DNA of 64,000 bases from Acanthosepion esculentum. Lineage: Eukaryota > Mollusca > Cephalopoda > Sepiida > Sepiidae. Positions 1 to 9,778 of this stretch are shown one piece after another. The notes below the pieces were generated by a model. That model did no database searches, had not been told where the DNA came from, and was given only the letters and a program-made list of their open reading frames with translations. A program made the position numbers and the translations under genes. The stretch covers positions 9,603,703-9,667,702 of the forward strand of contig OZ038480.1 of assembly GCA_964036315.1 (NCBI GenBank). Direction: 5' to 3'. Each line of letters begins with the position of its first letter. The first letter of the stretch is position 1.

Positions 1-480
1 TGATGCATTTCATTATTACTCAATGATCTTACCGATATGACCTCCATCTTCTGGGTTTCTCTTTCTATAGTTTGGCTAGGAGTCATTGCCTTGTTCAAAT
101 TTAAATTTAGTTTAAATCGAATAAAAAAAAATAATAGCGGGAGTCCTTCAAGGACTCCTTTTGATCAAAATGAAATATAATTATCCAAGTACCGTAGGGA
201 ACATTTCCTTGTTCAAATTTAAATTTCGTTTAAATCAAAAGGAAACAATTTTAGCGGGGTTTTGTGTTCCTAGGGACCTACTTTGATTAAAATGATTTTG
301 CTGATGTGACCTTCTGGATTTCTCCTCGTATATTTTAGATAGGAGTCATTCCCTTGTTCAAATTTTAATTTAATTTAAATCAAAGGAAAAAGAATATCAG
401 ATGTAGGGTTACCCCCAGGACACCTCCTTTGATCAAAATGAAATATGCTTATCTAAGTATCCTGGGTAATGTAATTTCAG
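1..480. repeat. Degenerate tandem repeat, about 3 units
   Basis: Three diverged units of roughly 120-145 bp share a block beginning CCTTGTTCAAATT near 88, 207 and 352, followed by a stretch around ATCAAAATGAAATAT. No open reading frame of interest. The left edge may lie outside the window. Confidence 0.6.
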
Positions 481-543
481 AATATATATAGTTATGTAGG
501 TCTATCTCCAAAACCCCAGATGGAGTTCTATAACAAACAAACA

Positions 544-545
<2 letters not shown>

Positions 546-636
<91 letters not shown>
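546..636. repeat. (AT)n microsatellite
   Basis: Uninterrupted AT dinucleotide array of about 90 bp. Its right edge supplies the TA at which the adjacent TIR element is inserted. Confidence 0.95.
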
Positions 637-639
<3 letters not shown>

Positions 640-1003
640 GGTGTCCATAAGGTTAGTGTGCACTTTTAAAAAATTATACCTTTATTTGTATTTGCGATAG
701 AAATAGTTTGTAAAAAGGATTAGAAAGAAGTAAATCTATATTTTTTAAGGTTTTATTGAAATTTTATTTAAGTTTCCACATGTCCTCCATCATTAGCAAT
801 ACAAAGGGTAATACGATTTTGTAGTTCACGGAAAACATTTACCAACTGATTTACAGTAATGCCTGAAATCACATTAGTTATTTTAGCTATACTTAAAACT
901 AGGTACATTGAACTTTATAACATTATTTACAGATTATTTCTATCGCAAATACAAATAAAGTTATAAATTATTTAAAGTGCACACGAATTTTATGGACACC
1001 CTG
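637..1003 (-). mobile_element. Short mariner/Tc-type element with long TIRs
   Basis: The ends CAGGGTGTCCATAAGG (637) and its inverted match finishing GGACACCCTG (1003) begin inverted repeats of about 65 bp that continue through the word TATTTGTATTTGCGATAG. The element sits at a TA on the left and is only 367 bp long. The inside keeps the last part of a transposase reading frame on the minus strand, so it is an internally deleted derivative rather than an unrelated MITE. Confidence 0.75.
768..893 (-). pseudogene. Transposase C-terminal remnant
   Basis: Read on the minus strand, about 40 residues run to a TAA at 768-770 and contain QNRITLCIANDGGHVET. This matches the usual C-terminal pattern of mariner/Tc-superfamily transposases in animals (a QNR block followed by Cys and GGH). 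The DDE catalytic core is absent, so the piece cannot be active. It lies between the TIRs of the 637-1003 element, which would have to be mobilised in trans. Confidence 0.6.
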
Positions 1004-1011
1004 TGTGTGTG

Positions 1012-1127
<116 letters not shown>

Positions 1128-1599
1128 GAAAAAAGTATCGCAAACTTTAAAAAGGTTTTGAAAAATGCAATAATTTCAATTTCTTTTTCTGAATATCTTG
1201 TATTATTTCGAAGTATTATTCTCATCTTCATCGGTATAGATGTTATTCTAGGTATAATATTTCGACCAAGTAACCTTTTGTTGCCTGATATGGTATCTGT
1301 TGATTATTGTGTTATTTTGATCCTTTGATTCTGATTATTGTTCGTTCCCGCTGAAGCGGTGTTTCCCTTCCTGACATATTGAACACACGATCACAAGATG
1401 GCAATAACATTTGCATAACCATCTCCTATCCCAATGATATTAGTCGTGTATTTTTGGAGACCTTTTTTATATTCAGTATCAGATATTGTTTTTTTGGTTA
1501 TGAGTCGTACCATTTTTCATGATTTAGTATTTCTGAAATTAATACTTTTCAATAAATGTGTATTATTTCAAAGTACTGTTTCCATCTTTCTTTGCTATA

Positions 1600-2113
1600 G
1601 ATGTTATTACTTCTTTGAATAGATGTTATTACTTTTTTGCTATTGATGTTATTACTTCTGTGCTATAGATATTACTTCTTTGCTATTGATGCTATTACTT
1701 ATTTGCTATAAATGTTATTACTTCTTTGCTATTGATGCTATTACGTCTTTGCTATTGATGTTATTACTTCTTTGCTATTTATGTTATTAGTTCTTTGCTA
1801 CAGATGTTATTATTTCTTTGCTATTTATGTTATTACTTCTTTGCTATTTATGTTATTACTTCTTTGCTATTTATGTTATTACTTTTTTGCAATTGATGTT
1901 GTTACTTCTTTGCTATTTGTGTTATTAGTTCTTTGCTATAGATGTTATTACTTGTTTGCTATAGATGTTATTACTTATTTGCTATTGATATTATTACTTC
2001 TTTGCTATTTATGTTATTACTTCTTTGCTATTGATGCTATTACTTCTTTGCTAGTGATGTTATTACTTCTTTGCTATTTATGTTATTACTTCTTTGCTAT
2101 AGATGTTATTACT
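1600..2113 (+). repeat. 23-bp minisatellite, about 22 units
   Basis: Tandem units built on GCTATTGATGTTATTACTTC plus TTT (23 bp). Variation is mostly single-base (GAT/TAT, TTA/GTA). Because 23 is not a multiple of three, an open frame crosses three units before repeating, giving a 23-residue hydrophobic pattern from 1772; I regard that frame as a by-product. Confidence 0.9.
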
Positions 2114-2370
2114 TGGTCGCAGCGTTGTGTCCATAATAACATCGTATATCAACAAAGATTGAAACAATATTTCGAAATAATACAAGAATATGGAGAATTA
2201 CTCATCTCAGAAATGAAATACTTAAGTCTTTTTTGCAATAAAATAGGTTTAAATTAGTCGTAAAAATAAAAAAAATATTTTTGTCTACTTGAATCGGCTT
2301 TTAGACTTTTTTCTTATCTTATTCTTTTATATAAGAAAAAAATAATATAAGAAAAAGTCTAAAACCTAAT
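2114..2370. other. Unassigned AT-rich interval
   Basis: No gene or known repeat recognised. A short inverted word around 2309-2358 (TCTTATATTA-like on both sides) is present. Confidence 0.4.
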
Positions 2371-2424
2371 TTAACTTACATTAATTACATTATACGGACT
2401 GTTATCCTCATATTCATTGCTATA

Positions 2425-2470
2425 TTCCCAATGATTCGGCCGTTGTATGCTCCGGCCGTATTCAGATGAT
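2425..2470 (-). ncRNA. Decayed hammerhead motif (left arm)
   Basis: The minus strand reads CTGAATA, then a CGGCCG/CGGCCG stem, then GAATC in place of GAAA. Both conserved boxes are damaged, so cleavage is unlikely. Confidence 0.45.
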
Positions 2471-2734
2471 GGGAATTTCGAACCGAACTCTTTAATTCGT
2501 CCACCAAGATAGATTGTTCTAGTTCCACGTGCCATGCCTCTTCCGGGTGTCTTTAACTCAACTCTCCAAGTTTGGTTCACCACTGTTGTGGTCTGGTATT
2601 GGACTCACAGCAGTGGTGAACGAAACTTGGAGAGTTGTGTTAAAGGGAAATAAGTGAGACATCCGGAAGAGGCATGGCACGTGGAACATGAACAACCTAC
2701 CACAGTGGACGAAATAAAGGGGTTCTGTTCGAAA

Positions 2735-2790
2735 TTCCAATCACCTGAAGAAGGCCGGAGTATACGACGGCCGAAACGTTGGGAATATGA
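2735..2790 (+). ncRNA. Hammerhead ribozyme-like motif
   Basis: CTGAAGA at 2745-2751, a stem formed by GGCCG (2753-2757) and CGGCC (2768-2772), then GAAA at 2773-2776 and CGTT before GGGAATAT. One unpaired A sits at the base of stem II and stem III is minimal, so activity is uncertain. Confidence 0.5.
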
Positions 2791-2889
2791 CAATGAAGAT
2801 GAGGATAACAGTTCGAATAATGTAAATAAGGTAAGTAATCATAACATCTCATCTCAAAATTATATATAGAAACCAATTTCATGTACAAA

Positions 2890-3835
2890 ATTAACTTTTA
2901 ACTTTCTAATCAAAATTCTTTCAATGTTGCCTTTATAGAAATAAAGGATTTAATAATATTTTATAAATGTAATGATTACTTTATTTAAAATATCACTTGC
3001 AGTATGTTTGTATAGAACGCACATTATCTCATTTCGAAGGGTAAATGGCTATCATCTTTCTTTTCTATGTGTGTTGATCACCCGCTTCAATTTAAGAGCA
3101 TTTAATGAACAACGGAGGAATGAATGACAATCCTGATATCATCCACAATAGCAAATAAATTATATTTCTAATATTAAAATATAATAATAATAATAAATAA
3201 TATTAAAATAATAAATAAATGATATTAAAAGAACCCCATTAGATTGATAATATTCGTTAGAAAAATTTGTCGGTTTTAAATTTTCATTTCTTTCGTTCAT
3301 TTAGATTTTTAAGTCAGTAATTTCGTCATTCTTTCTTATCAATCGAAATGAACAACAATTATAATAGAAAACCTTGTCATTTAACAGTGTAAAGAATGTT
3401 AATAACTTCCCTTTACAATGGGTAAAAGGGGACGTGTGAGGAGGCATGAGTTATGAAAACAATGTAAACACTGTTAATACATTTTCTATAACGTTTTCAT
3501 TAGTTTCCTTGTGTTCATTTTTTAGCGATTAATCATTGCATTTACAATTACGAATTCTATTAAAGCTATTCACGTCTTAAAATACAGGGGAAAAAATTCA
3601 GTGTTCATGTTCGGAACAAGTTCTACTGCACGACGTATGTATTAAGCCATGAGATGCCTTGAAAATGTAGGCTCTACATAAATTTATGAGGGTAAAATCA
3701 AAATAGACAATGGGTCAGAAAAAATTAAATCTTAGTAGAACTGATAAAAGATAGCTGTCAATAATATTTACCACTCAGATTCCAATGTAACCGGTAATTA
3801 GCGAAAATAGTTGAGGCAACATATACAATTCTATC
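2890..3835. other. Unassigned interval
   Basis: AT-rich non-coding sequence with short AATAATA runs near 3180-3230. No element, RNA gene or convincing frame seen. Confidence 0.4.
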
Positions 3836-3839
3836 TATC

Positions 3840-3970
3840 TATTAACCCTTTGAACCCTGACCATCGCTTTACCGGTGGTAGAAAAAATGTCGTAATGCCC
3901 AGCCACCGGTTAAACAAAGATAGAGAAAAATGACTTTATACCTGGCCACCGGTTAAACGGTGGGTAAACA
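3840..3970 (+). repeat. Short duplicated block
   Basis: The words GCCACCGGTTAAAC (near 3902 and 3947) and CTTTACCGGTGG recur in this 130-bp block, so part of it is a local direct duplication. Confidence 0.5.
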
Positions 3971-4254
3971 CTTGTAACTATTGTTTATATCTACTGTGAA
4001 ACATTACATACTAATTATTTGCAAACTTTGACTCAGTAGCTTAGGTAGTAGGGTTAAACTGTTCAGGAACGCAAAACTCAATGAGTTAACCACGAAATTA
4101 AGCAAAAACAAGCAACATTTTTGTACAATTAAAAGTTGGTTAACGATGCACGCCAGTTGAAGAGGGACACACAATGAACTAATGAATTTCTTATGGCCGC
4201 AATTGTAGTCATCGACTGTAGTCCCTATTGCTAATATAGAATGCTAACCACTGC

Positions 4255-4610
4255 ACCATGTCCGTCCTGGGTATGACGATAAACTACATCCGCATCCTGG
4301 GTAAGACGATAAACTACGTCCAGCAGCAAGGCCTCTGATAAGGAGGTTTTGAAGAGCGTGGAACCAACTCTTAATTGCTGGTGTTCCCAGGTCCACTCTG
4401 ACCAGGGGTTTTAGCACCTGCTAGGGTCCCAGGTATGGGCTAATAGTTAACCTCGAAACTGGGGTAAAAACACTATGAAAGTGTAAAAATAGGTTTTGAT
4501 GCCAGAAGTACTTTGTAAAAAAAAAAAGAAAGAAATATTATCAGCAATAAATTTTTGAATGAAAAAATATTACCAAAATACTTTTTACAACAATAAAACC
4601 ATCCAAGATT
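4255..4610 (-). repeat. Dispersed repeat R1, copy 1
   Basis: Shares, in inverted orientation, a block of more than 300 bp with 39490-39950, including ATCCTGGGTAAGACGATAAA, the GTGTTCCCAGGTCCACTCTG block, and an adjoining AT-rich part in which an ATTACCA-like word recurs. I do not recognise the family. The tandem part next to a unique body could be the 3' tail of a non-LTR element or SINE. Confidence 0.65.
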
Positions 4611-4910
4611 GTAAATTTCCAAAAATGAAGTTGGGTTGTACCCAAAAATATGAGTAATTGAAAAATGGTTCAAACATATATGTATACATACACACCATTT
4701 TAATAAACTATCGCTATGAATTTATTACAAACTTTTCTTGGCATAAAATGACCCACTGAGGTTGATATGCCATAAAACAAAACAACCAAGCAACCACTGC
4801 ACTATGTCAAAACACTCTGACTTAAATGTCTAATAGATAACTAGAGATGAAGGTCGACATTAGGTGGATAGCAACAGTTCCACAAAGTAGTCATTTGTCC
4901 AATCTAGTTT

Positions 4911-5018
4911 AGTATGGGTATCGCGCAAGACCAAAGGTAAAACTCCTCAGTGAGGACTCAACATGCAGTACTCACTGAGGATTTTTACCATTGGCCTTGT
5001 GTCATACCCGTACTAAGA
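4911..5018. repeat. Imperfect inverted repeat, about 44-bp arms
   Basis: AGTATGGGTATCGCGCAAGA at the left pairs with an inverted, slightly diverged copy ending CATACCCGTACT at about 5018, with a 15-20 bp loop. The inner part contains CTCACTGAGGA in both arms. It looks like a small foldback element. Confidence 0.6.
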
Positions 5019-5611
5019 AGTTCTAAGCTCTTAGCCTTGTGCCATACTGAGATCGGATTAAATCTGAGTAGCTTCTCTTTACAACATTAGGCTTTTCCCA
5101 TTACCTATATTGGTTTTAACGATTACAGTTGAAATCTGACATAGTTGTAATAAATCCTATTTACTTTAAAGCGACTTTACTTTAAAGTATATTATAGATT
5201 CCAGTTTGTCAGTTATCTCCTCGTTCGCTGTCTACATCTTTAACTACATAGTAAAAGGAAAAGATCTAGTATGAAATGGATTAATATTGACATCTTTTTA
5301 TAAAAGTATTAATTTTAAATTCTTACTCCCATTCTATAATAATTTTAAGCTTATCTCTAAAATGTTTCATAGCCATTTTTTTGTTTCATAGCCATTCTTC
5401 TTCCTTGCACGGGTGTTGATAGGATACGTTTATGTCAGTGTACATCTTCAACCGTCGCGTTTATCTGTACACGACTCCACCACAACCACCTTAGGTCACT
5501 TAACCCTCTTTATCTATATATCTCTCTCCTCTATTTTAGGCCAATTCTTACTCCCTCTCCTTTTATTCTTTCCTTTTTCTTTTTTCCTTCCTTCTTTCCT
5601 TCCTTACTTAC

Positions 5612-5889
5612 TGTTATGGTCTAATATCCTCGTCCCACAGTTGTGGTTCAAGGTTAGGATCAAGGAAGAACAACACGAACACAAGAGTAGAAATAACAAA
5701 GATATATTACACAGAATAATAATACAAGATGTGAAAGCTGTTAGTATGACTGTCAGTCTGGTCTGGAGTGAACTACTATTCGCTCGACTCGATTCTGTCT
5801 CGATTCGTTACTACGTCTCTCTTCAGAGGCGCAGTCTTTATAGTGTCAGGAAGAGTTCATTGTGTCGTTATAGGTAAGATCCCATAACA
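5612..5889 (+). mobile_element. Probable solo LTR
   Basis: The block starts TGTTATGG and ends with its exact inverted complement CCATAACA, the TG..CA form of retrotransposon LTRs. The flanking pentamers CTTAC (left) and CTAAC (right) differ by one base, consistent with an old 5-bp target duplication. Length 278 bp; a TTTATAG word at about 5839 could be a TATA element. No coding sequence is attached. The superfamily cannot be told from this alone. Confidence 0.5.
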
Positions 5890-5909
5890 CTAACCCACGG
5901 AATTTTTTA

Positions 5910-5910
<1 letters not shown>

Positions 5911-5981
<71 letters not shown>
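5911..5981. repeat. (TA)n microsatellite
   Basis: Continuous TA array of about 70 bp, shortly after the solo LTR. Confidence 0.95.
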
Positions 5982-5984
<3 letters not shown>

Positions 5985-6229
5985 TAAAAAATATGCATAA
6001 TATCCTACATTGATTTTAGTTTTATGCTGTCTGCAATTCTCAGGTGCCAGTTTAATATTTCTGATTATCGCGAGATATTTTATTTTTAGGGTGAATTATT
6101 ATTGTTAAGTATTTAAATGAATTATAGTTTAATTTTGGATTTGAATTTAAGATTGAACATAAGAATTTTAAATTTTAATTTAAAAACGGACGCTGTAGTT
6201 ATTAAAATACGTTTGGAGATCAAGCGGGA

Positions 6230-6560
6230 TAACTCTATTTTTTGTGTTAAAAATAAAAAAGATAATAATATTATTAAAATTAATAATATTAAAAGATTCA
6301 ATGATAACATTAAAAATACTCATAAAAATAATACATACCAATAACAATCAAAATAATATAAAATAATAAGTAATAAATAAAATTAAAAATAATAAATAAT
6401 AATGATAATAAAAAACGTTGCTGATAATAAGACTAAAAGTAAAAGTAAGATAAAAAGCAATGATAATGGGTGTATAGTAAAATATAGTAATAATAACAGT
6501 AACAATAATTATATAGTAAAGATAGTAAAAATAATACATTAATATAAAACTCCTAATCAA
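6230..6560. repeat. AATAATA-rich low-complexity tract
   Basis: Almost entirely A/T, with repeated AATAATAA and GATAATAA words. The frames here are compositional artefacts. Confidence 0.6.
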
Positions 6561-6640
6561 TGTAGGGTATTATGTATATTTTTAATGTATTAAATAGCTC
6601 TGTTATTTAACATTGAGTACTGTTTTTCCTTACACTACTG

Positions 6641-6642
<2 letters not shown>

Positions 6643-6694
<52 letters not shown>
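6643..6694. repeat. (TA)n microsatellite
   Basis: Direct TA run abutting the left arm of the hammerhead pair. Confidence 0.95.
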
Positions 6695-6699
<5 letters not shown>

Positions 6700-6731
6700 G
6701 TAATTCATTGAGTCTGAAAGAAACCTCAACA

Positions 6732-6795
6732 GAATGCAGAAAGCACTGGACGGCCGTTTCGTCCTATATTTGGGCCTCATCAGCAGTGCGCATCC
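6732..6795 (-). ncRNA. Type I hammerhead ribozyme (left arm)
   Basis: Minus strand: CTGATGA, then stem II GGCC/GGAC with one mismatch, then GAAA, a minimal stem III (ACGGCCGT) and a GTC cleavage triplet. Stem I is GCACTG/CAGTGC and continues across an internal loop. The stem II mismatch is the only change from the right-arm copy in the core. Confidence 0.75.
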
Positions 6796-6831
6796 ACTAC
6801 CGAGAATTGAAACCCTAACATTCTCGGTAGT

Positions 6832-6895
6832 GGATGCGCACTGCTGATGAGTCCCAAATATAGGACGAAACGGCCGTCCAGTGCATTCTGCATTC
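6832..6895 (+). ncRNA. Type I hammerhead ribozyme (right arm)
   Basis: CTGATGA (6844-6850), stem II GTCC/GGAC (6851-6854 with 6863-6866), GAAA (6867-6870), self-complementary ACGGCCGT as stem III, and the GTC cleavage site at 6876-6878. Stem I GCACTG/CAGTGC is extended by GGATGC with GCATTC across a 5-nt bulge, the layout in which loop contacts speed cleavage. Every conserved core base is present. This is among the best-formed hammerheads in the window. Confidence 0.88.
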
Positions 6896-7018
6896 TCTTG
6901 AGGTTTCTTTCAGGCTCAATGAATTACTTAATTATAATTATCAAATCCTCCTTACAATTTCTACTATATATATATATACGAACGCTTACTCGTACATTTA
7001 CTTATATTTATCCATTTG

Positions 7019-7080
<62 letters not shown>
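7019..7080. repeat. (TA)n microsatellite
   Basis: TA array of about 60 bp; a shorter TA run lies at 6964-6979. Confidence 0.95.
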
Positions 7081-7081
<1 letters not shown>

Positions 7082-7084
7082 CCC

Positions 7085-7985
7085 CCGAATATAGTATATG
7101 CTAGTAATTATATTGGCAAGACATTCAAGAAAAGAGAGAAAAGTAGACATGGAGTATATTCATTTTGACGTTTACTTTAGCAAGATCGTCTCTCAGCCAA
7201 ATTCTTTATTGTACTGAGTCCGATCTTTATTCTACGCTTTTCTTGACTATCCTTAATCTAGACTTAATAAACAATCACATGCACATGAGCATGGATATTA
7301 CAGTCGTTAATAACTTAAATTTCTAAAACCAGTTTGTTATCCGTTAATAGTTTCGACCTGAATCTGAGAAAACTTTTGGTCATTTTCTTGCACAGCTAAA
7401 TCAAAGTAAATGATGCAATTCCAATCTCCCATTAGAAAGATTTTCAGTTCAAAAATCTTTTTACAGATTTTGATCTTTTCTATTAGTTCTCTATAAAAAT
7501 CTACAGTCGCAATAAACAGTTTTTGCTCTTTAATGATACTATTGTTTTTTCTTCTTTAATTTATCGGTATGTCCTCTCAAACGACTCGTCCTCGTATTTA
7601 TTGTTGGTTATTTATTGCTGTTTTGTTGTGTTTTTTCTAGTCTTGGCCTCATTGAACACAAAAAACATGTATGTTTGCATATTACGACGGACAGCGAAAC
7701 ACACTCATACAAACAGATATAAAAGTTTAAATTGTAATCAGTAAAGGATCTATACATAAACCTCCATTAACCTAACCATACCCTAATCTCAAACTAACTA
7801 AAAACGATTCCAATATGAGTGAAATACTCGATAAAATTTGGTCATAAACCAGCCTCGGTTTGATGCATTTAAATCATTATTTATTCGTTTATTATTTATA
7901 GTAATATTATAGTACCAACACCAACGTTACCGATGATCAGGGTTGCCATATTGGACAACTTTTGAAAGCACAGAATTAGTAAATT
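7085..7985. other. Unassigned interval
   Basis: No recognisable gene or repeat. The 73-codon frame starting at 7523 has no domain I recognise. Confidence 0.35.
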
Positions 7986-7989
7986 TTAA

Positions 7990-8395
7990 AATATCGCTGC
8001 ATTTAGAGTCAGATCCGAAAGCAACTGCTCGCAACTACCCCGAAGAGTTATTTTCACTGGTTTCTAAACTGCATGAATTTAAACGTGCTACTAGGTTGTC
8101 ATCTCGGTCCCACCTTTTCAGTGTAGAAACGGCGAAATGTAACCATCTATACTACACCAACAGCTTCTTATCTTGAACCTCCCCTCGGTCGAACTCCCTT
8201 CCTATCACTTGCTTTCTTGATAGCGATAATCTTCAAATATCCAAATTTAATGTCAACTGACATCTTCTGATGGCTTGACCTTGATCCCTGAATTCCTCTT
8301 TATCCTTTTCCAAAACTCTCCTCTTTACTTTTACTCTCAATCCTCTGTAACCCCTTGCGAGCTAGTGGCACTCCCGCCTTGCTTGGGGTGATTTT
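7990..8395 (+). pseudogene. LINE 3' end, 5'-truncated (family L1a)
   Basis: The frame around 8050-8176 reads LFSLVSKLHEFKRATRLSSR, which matches the same block in the fragments at 10744-11158 and 18398-19033. The block lies C-terminal to the reverse transcriptase of this non-LTR family. The copy ends at 8390 with CTTGCTTGGGGTGA followed by an A/T tail, the shared 3' end of the family. Stops and frameshifts break the frame. Confidence 0.7.
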
Positions 8396-8399
8396 ATTT

Positions 8400-9778
8400 T
8401 TTTAAAAAAGATTACACCAAAAATAGAGTATTACTGATACATCTGCGATTGAGCTGCACAATCTTCAAATTCCAGCCTCGTCAAAGTTTAAAAGCGTTTA
8501 CCCAGCCTTGTGGGTGGGGAATTACTTCACACCCTTCAACCCCTTTCCTACAGACGAAACATTGCTAGCTTCTCGCTGCTCTATCGTTCGATGTTCGGGT
8601 GAGTTAAATTCTTCGATTCCGTCAGAACAAAACTTCACAGGTGCCGCCAGGCTACAAAGATTTCTTTCATATTCGACTGGTGGGGATAAAGTTCCACCCA
8701 GACAGATTCTTCTTCAGGAGTGTTGCATTGTTGAACATACTCCTAAGACGATCATTATCATCTTAATCAAGTCTAGGACCAACTGATATCTAGCCTACAT
8801 ATCCTCGTAATTTGTATACGTTTTGTTCCCTTCCTGTATAGCCTTACAACTGCCTCATTTAGTAAGCCTTTCTTTTGAGTGGGTCTTGTATTGCGTGAAC
8901 AATTGTAACAAAAGAAAATGGCGGCTGTAGTTGACTACTTTTAAAATAGGTTAACTAACATAGGCAACTAATGAAAAGTCCAATCACACGTTATTAGCGA
9001 TGCGTTTTAAGTGTATTCCAGTTCTTTACTTGTTAATTCAATCTGGCAGCCCTTCAGTTGGTTGTTCTTCTGAATTTCAACAGTAAAAATATTCATGTCG
9101 AGAACATAGAGTTTTACTGCCTCTGTTCATGTATAATCTATCAAAGCTTTACTGGTAAGAACCGATATATTTTTATGTAGACTACGATGAATTTATTAAT
9201 ATTTTAACAAGTGCTGTGTCATTCTATTCAGAATAGTGAACGAATCAGATAAAGTTAGTACTCAGTAGGTGACAGTGAATAGATTCAATATGGTGATTAA
9301 ATATAATTAATTTTGACCCAAAGCCAACCTACTCCGTCTTATTAATTCAAAGCATGGCAGAAATTATGTGTCCGTAATCATTCGAACAATTATTTGGAAT
9401 CTAATAAAGGAACTATACATCAAATTATTACAATGACATAATACTACACTGATGGTGGCATTTAGGCAGACACATTTTGCTTAATGTTAGGGAAATATTA
9501 GAAGTGTCTATGAAGTTTACGCATCACTTTTTTGCTTTTGCATTCGATCAACTGCAGGTTAGAAGTTTTTGGAGGAATTCTGAAGTTAGGAATATAGCTT
9601 CCACATAGACTTACTGAAAAGAATCTTGATAAGAGTTTAAACCTTTGCCTTCTTTCATCGAAAGTGTTCTTTTGAATGAGAAAATCAGTGGCGATAACAC
9701 GTATTTATTTATTAATCATTTTCAACATCTTGATTTAAACAGATTTTGTTTTCTGGTAACGTTCGTTTCTTTATTTAT
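8400..9778. other. Unassigned interval
   Basis: The frame at 8508-8786 has no recognised domain. The rest is AT-rich with no repeat match elsewhere in the window that I could find. Confidence 0.35.

Larger units (their letters stand above)
2371..2865. mobile_element. Head-to-head pair of hammerhead-bearing repeats
   Basis: The left arm (about 2371-2590) is an inverted, diverged copy of the right arm (about 2608-2865). Both carry the block CGGCCG..GAAACGTTGGGAATAT and a downstream stretch around ATGAGGATAACAGT. The same family recurs at 26345-26590 as direct tandem units. This arrangement is typical of the terminal repeats of Penelope-like elements, but no coding part remains here, so a small non-autonomous retroelement is equally possible. 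Confidence 0.6.
6692..6936. mobile_element. Head-to-head hammerhead element, near-perfect palindrome
   Basis: Left arm 6692-6807 and right arm 6820-6936 are nearly exact inverted copies separated by 12 bp. Each arm ends in AATTACTTAATTAT-like sequence and carries one hammerhead. No reading frame is present. Hammerheads in inverted terminal repeats are known from Penelope-like retroelements; which element this belongs to cannot be settled here. Confidence 0.75.

Noticed and set aside
1772..2257. 161-codon hydrophobic frame that could look like a membrane protein
   Set aside because: It is the 23-bp minisatellite read through; the only non-repeat part is the last 45 codons, which have no known domain.
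4911..5018. CTGAGGA in the inverted repeat as a hammerhead core
   Set aside because: No GAAA box or stem II follows in either arm.
5413..5877. 154-codon plus-strand frame
   Set aside because: It crosses the left boundary of the solo LTR and a pyrimidine tract; no domain, and its second half is LTR sequence.
8660..8745. Minus-strand CTGAAGA near 8718 as another hammerhead
   Set aside because: No GAAA in the required position (GGAAC instead) and stem II does not pair convincingly.
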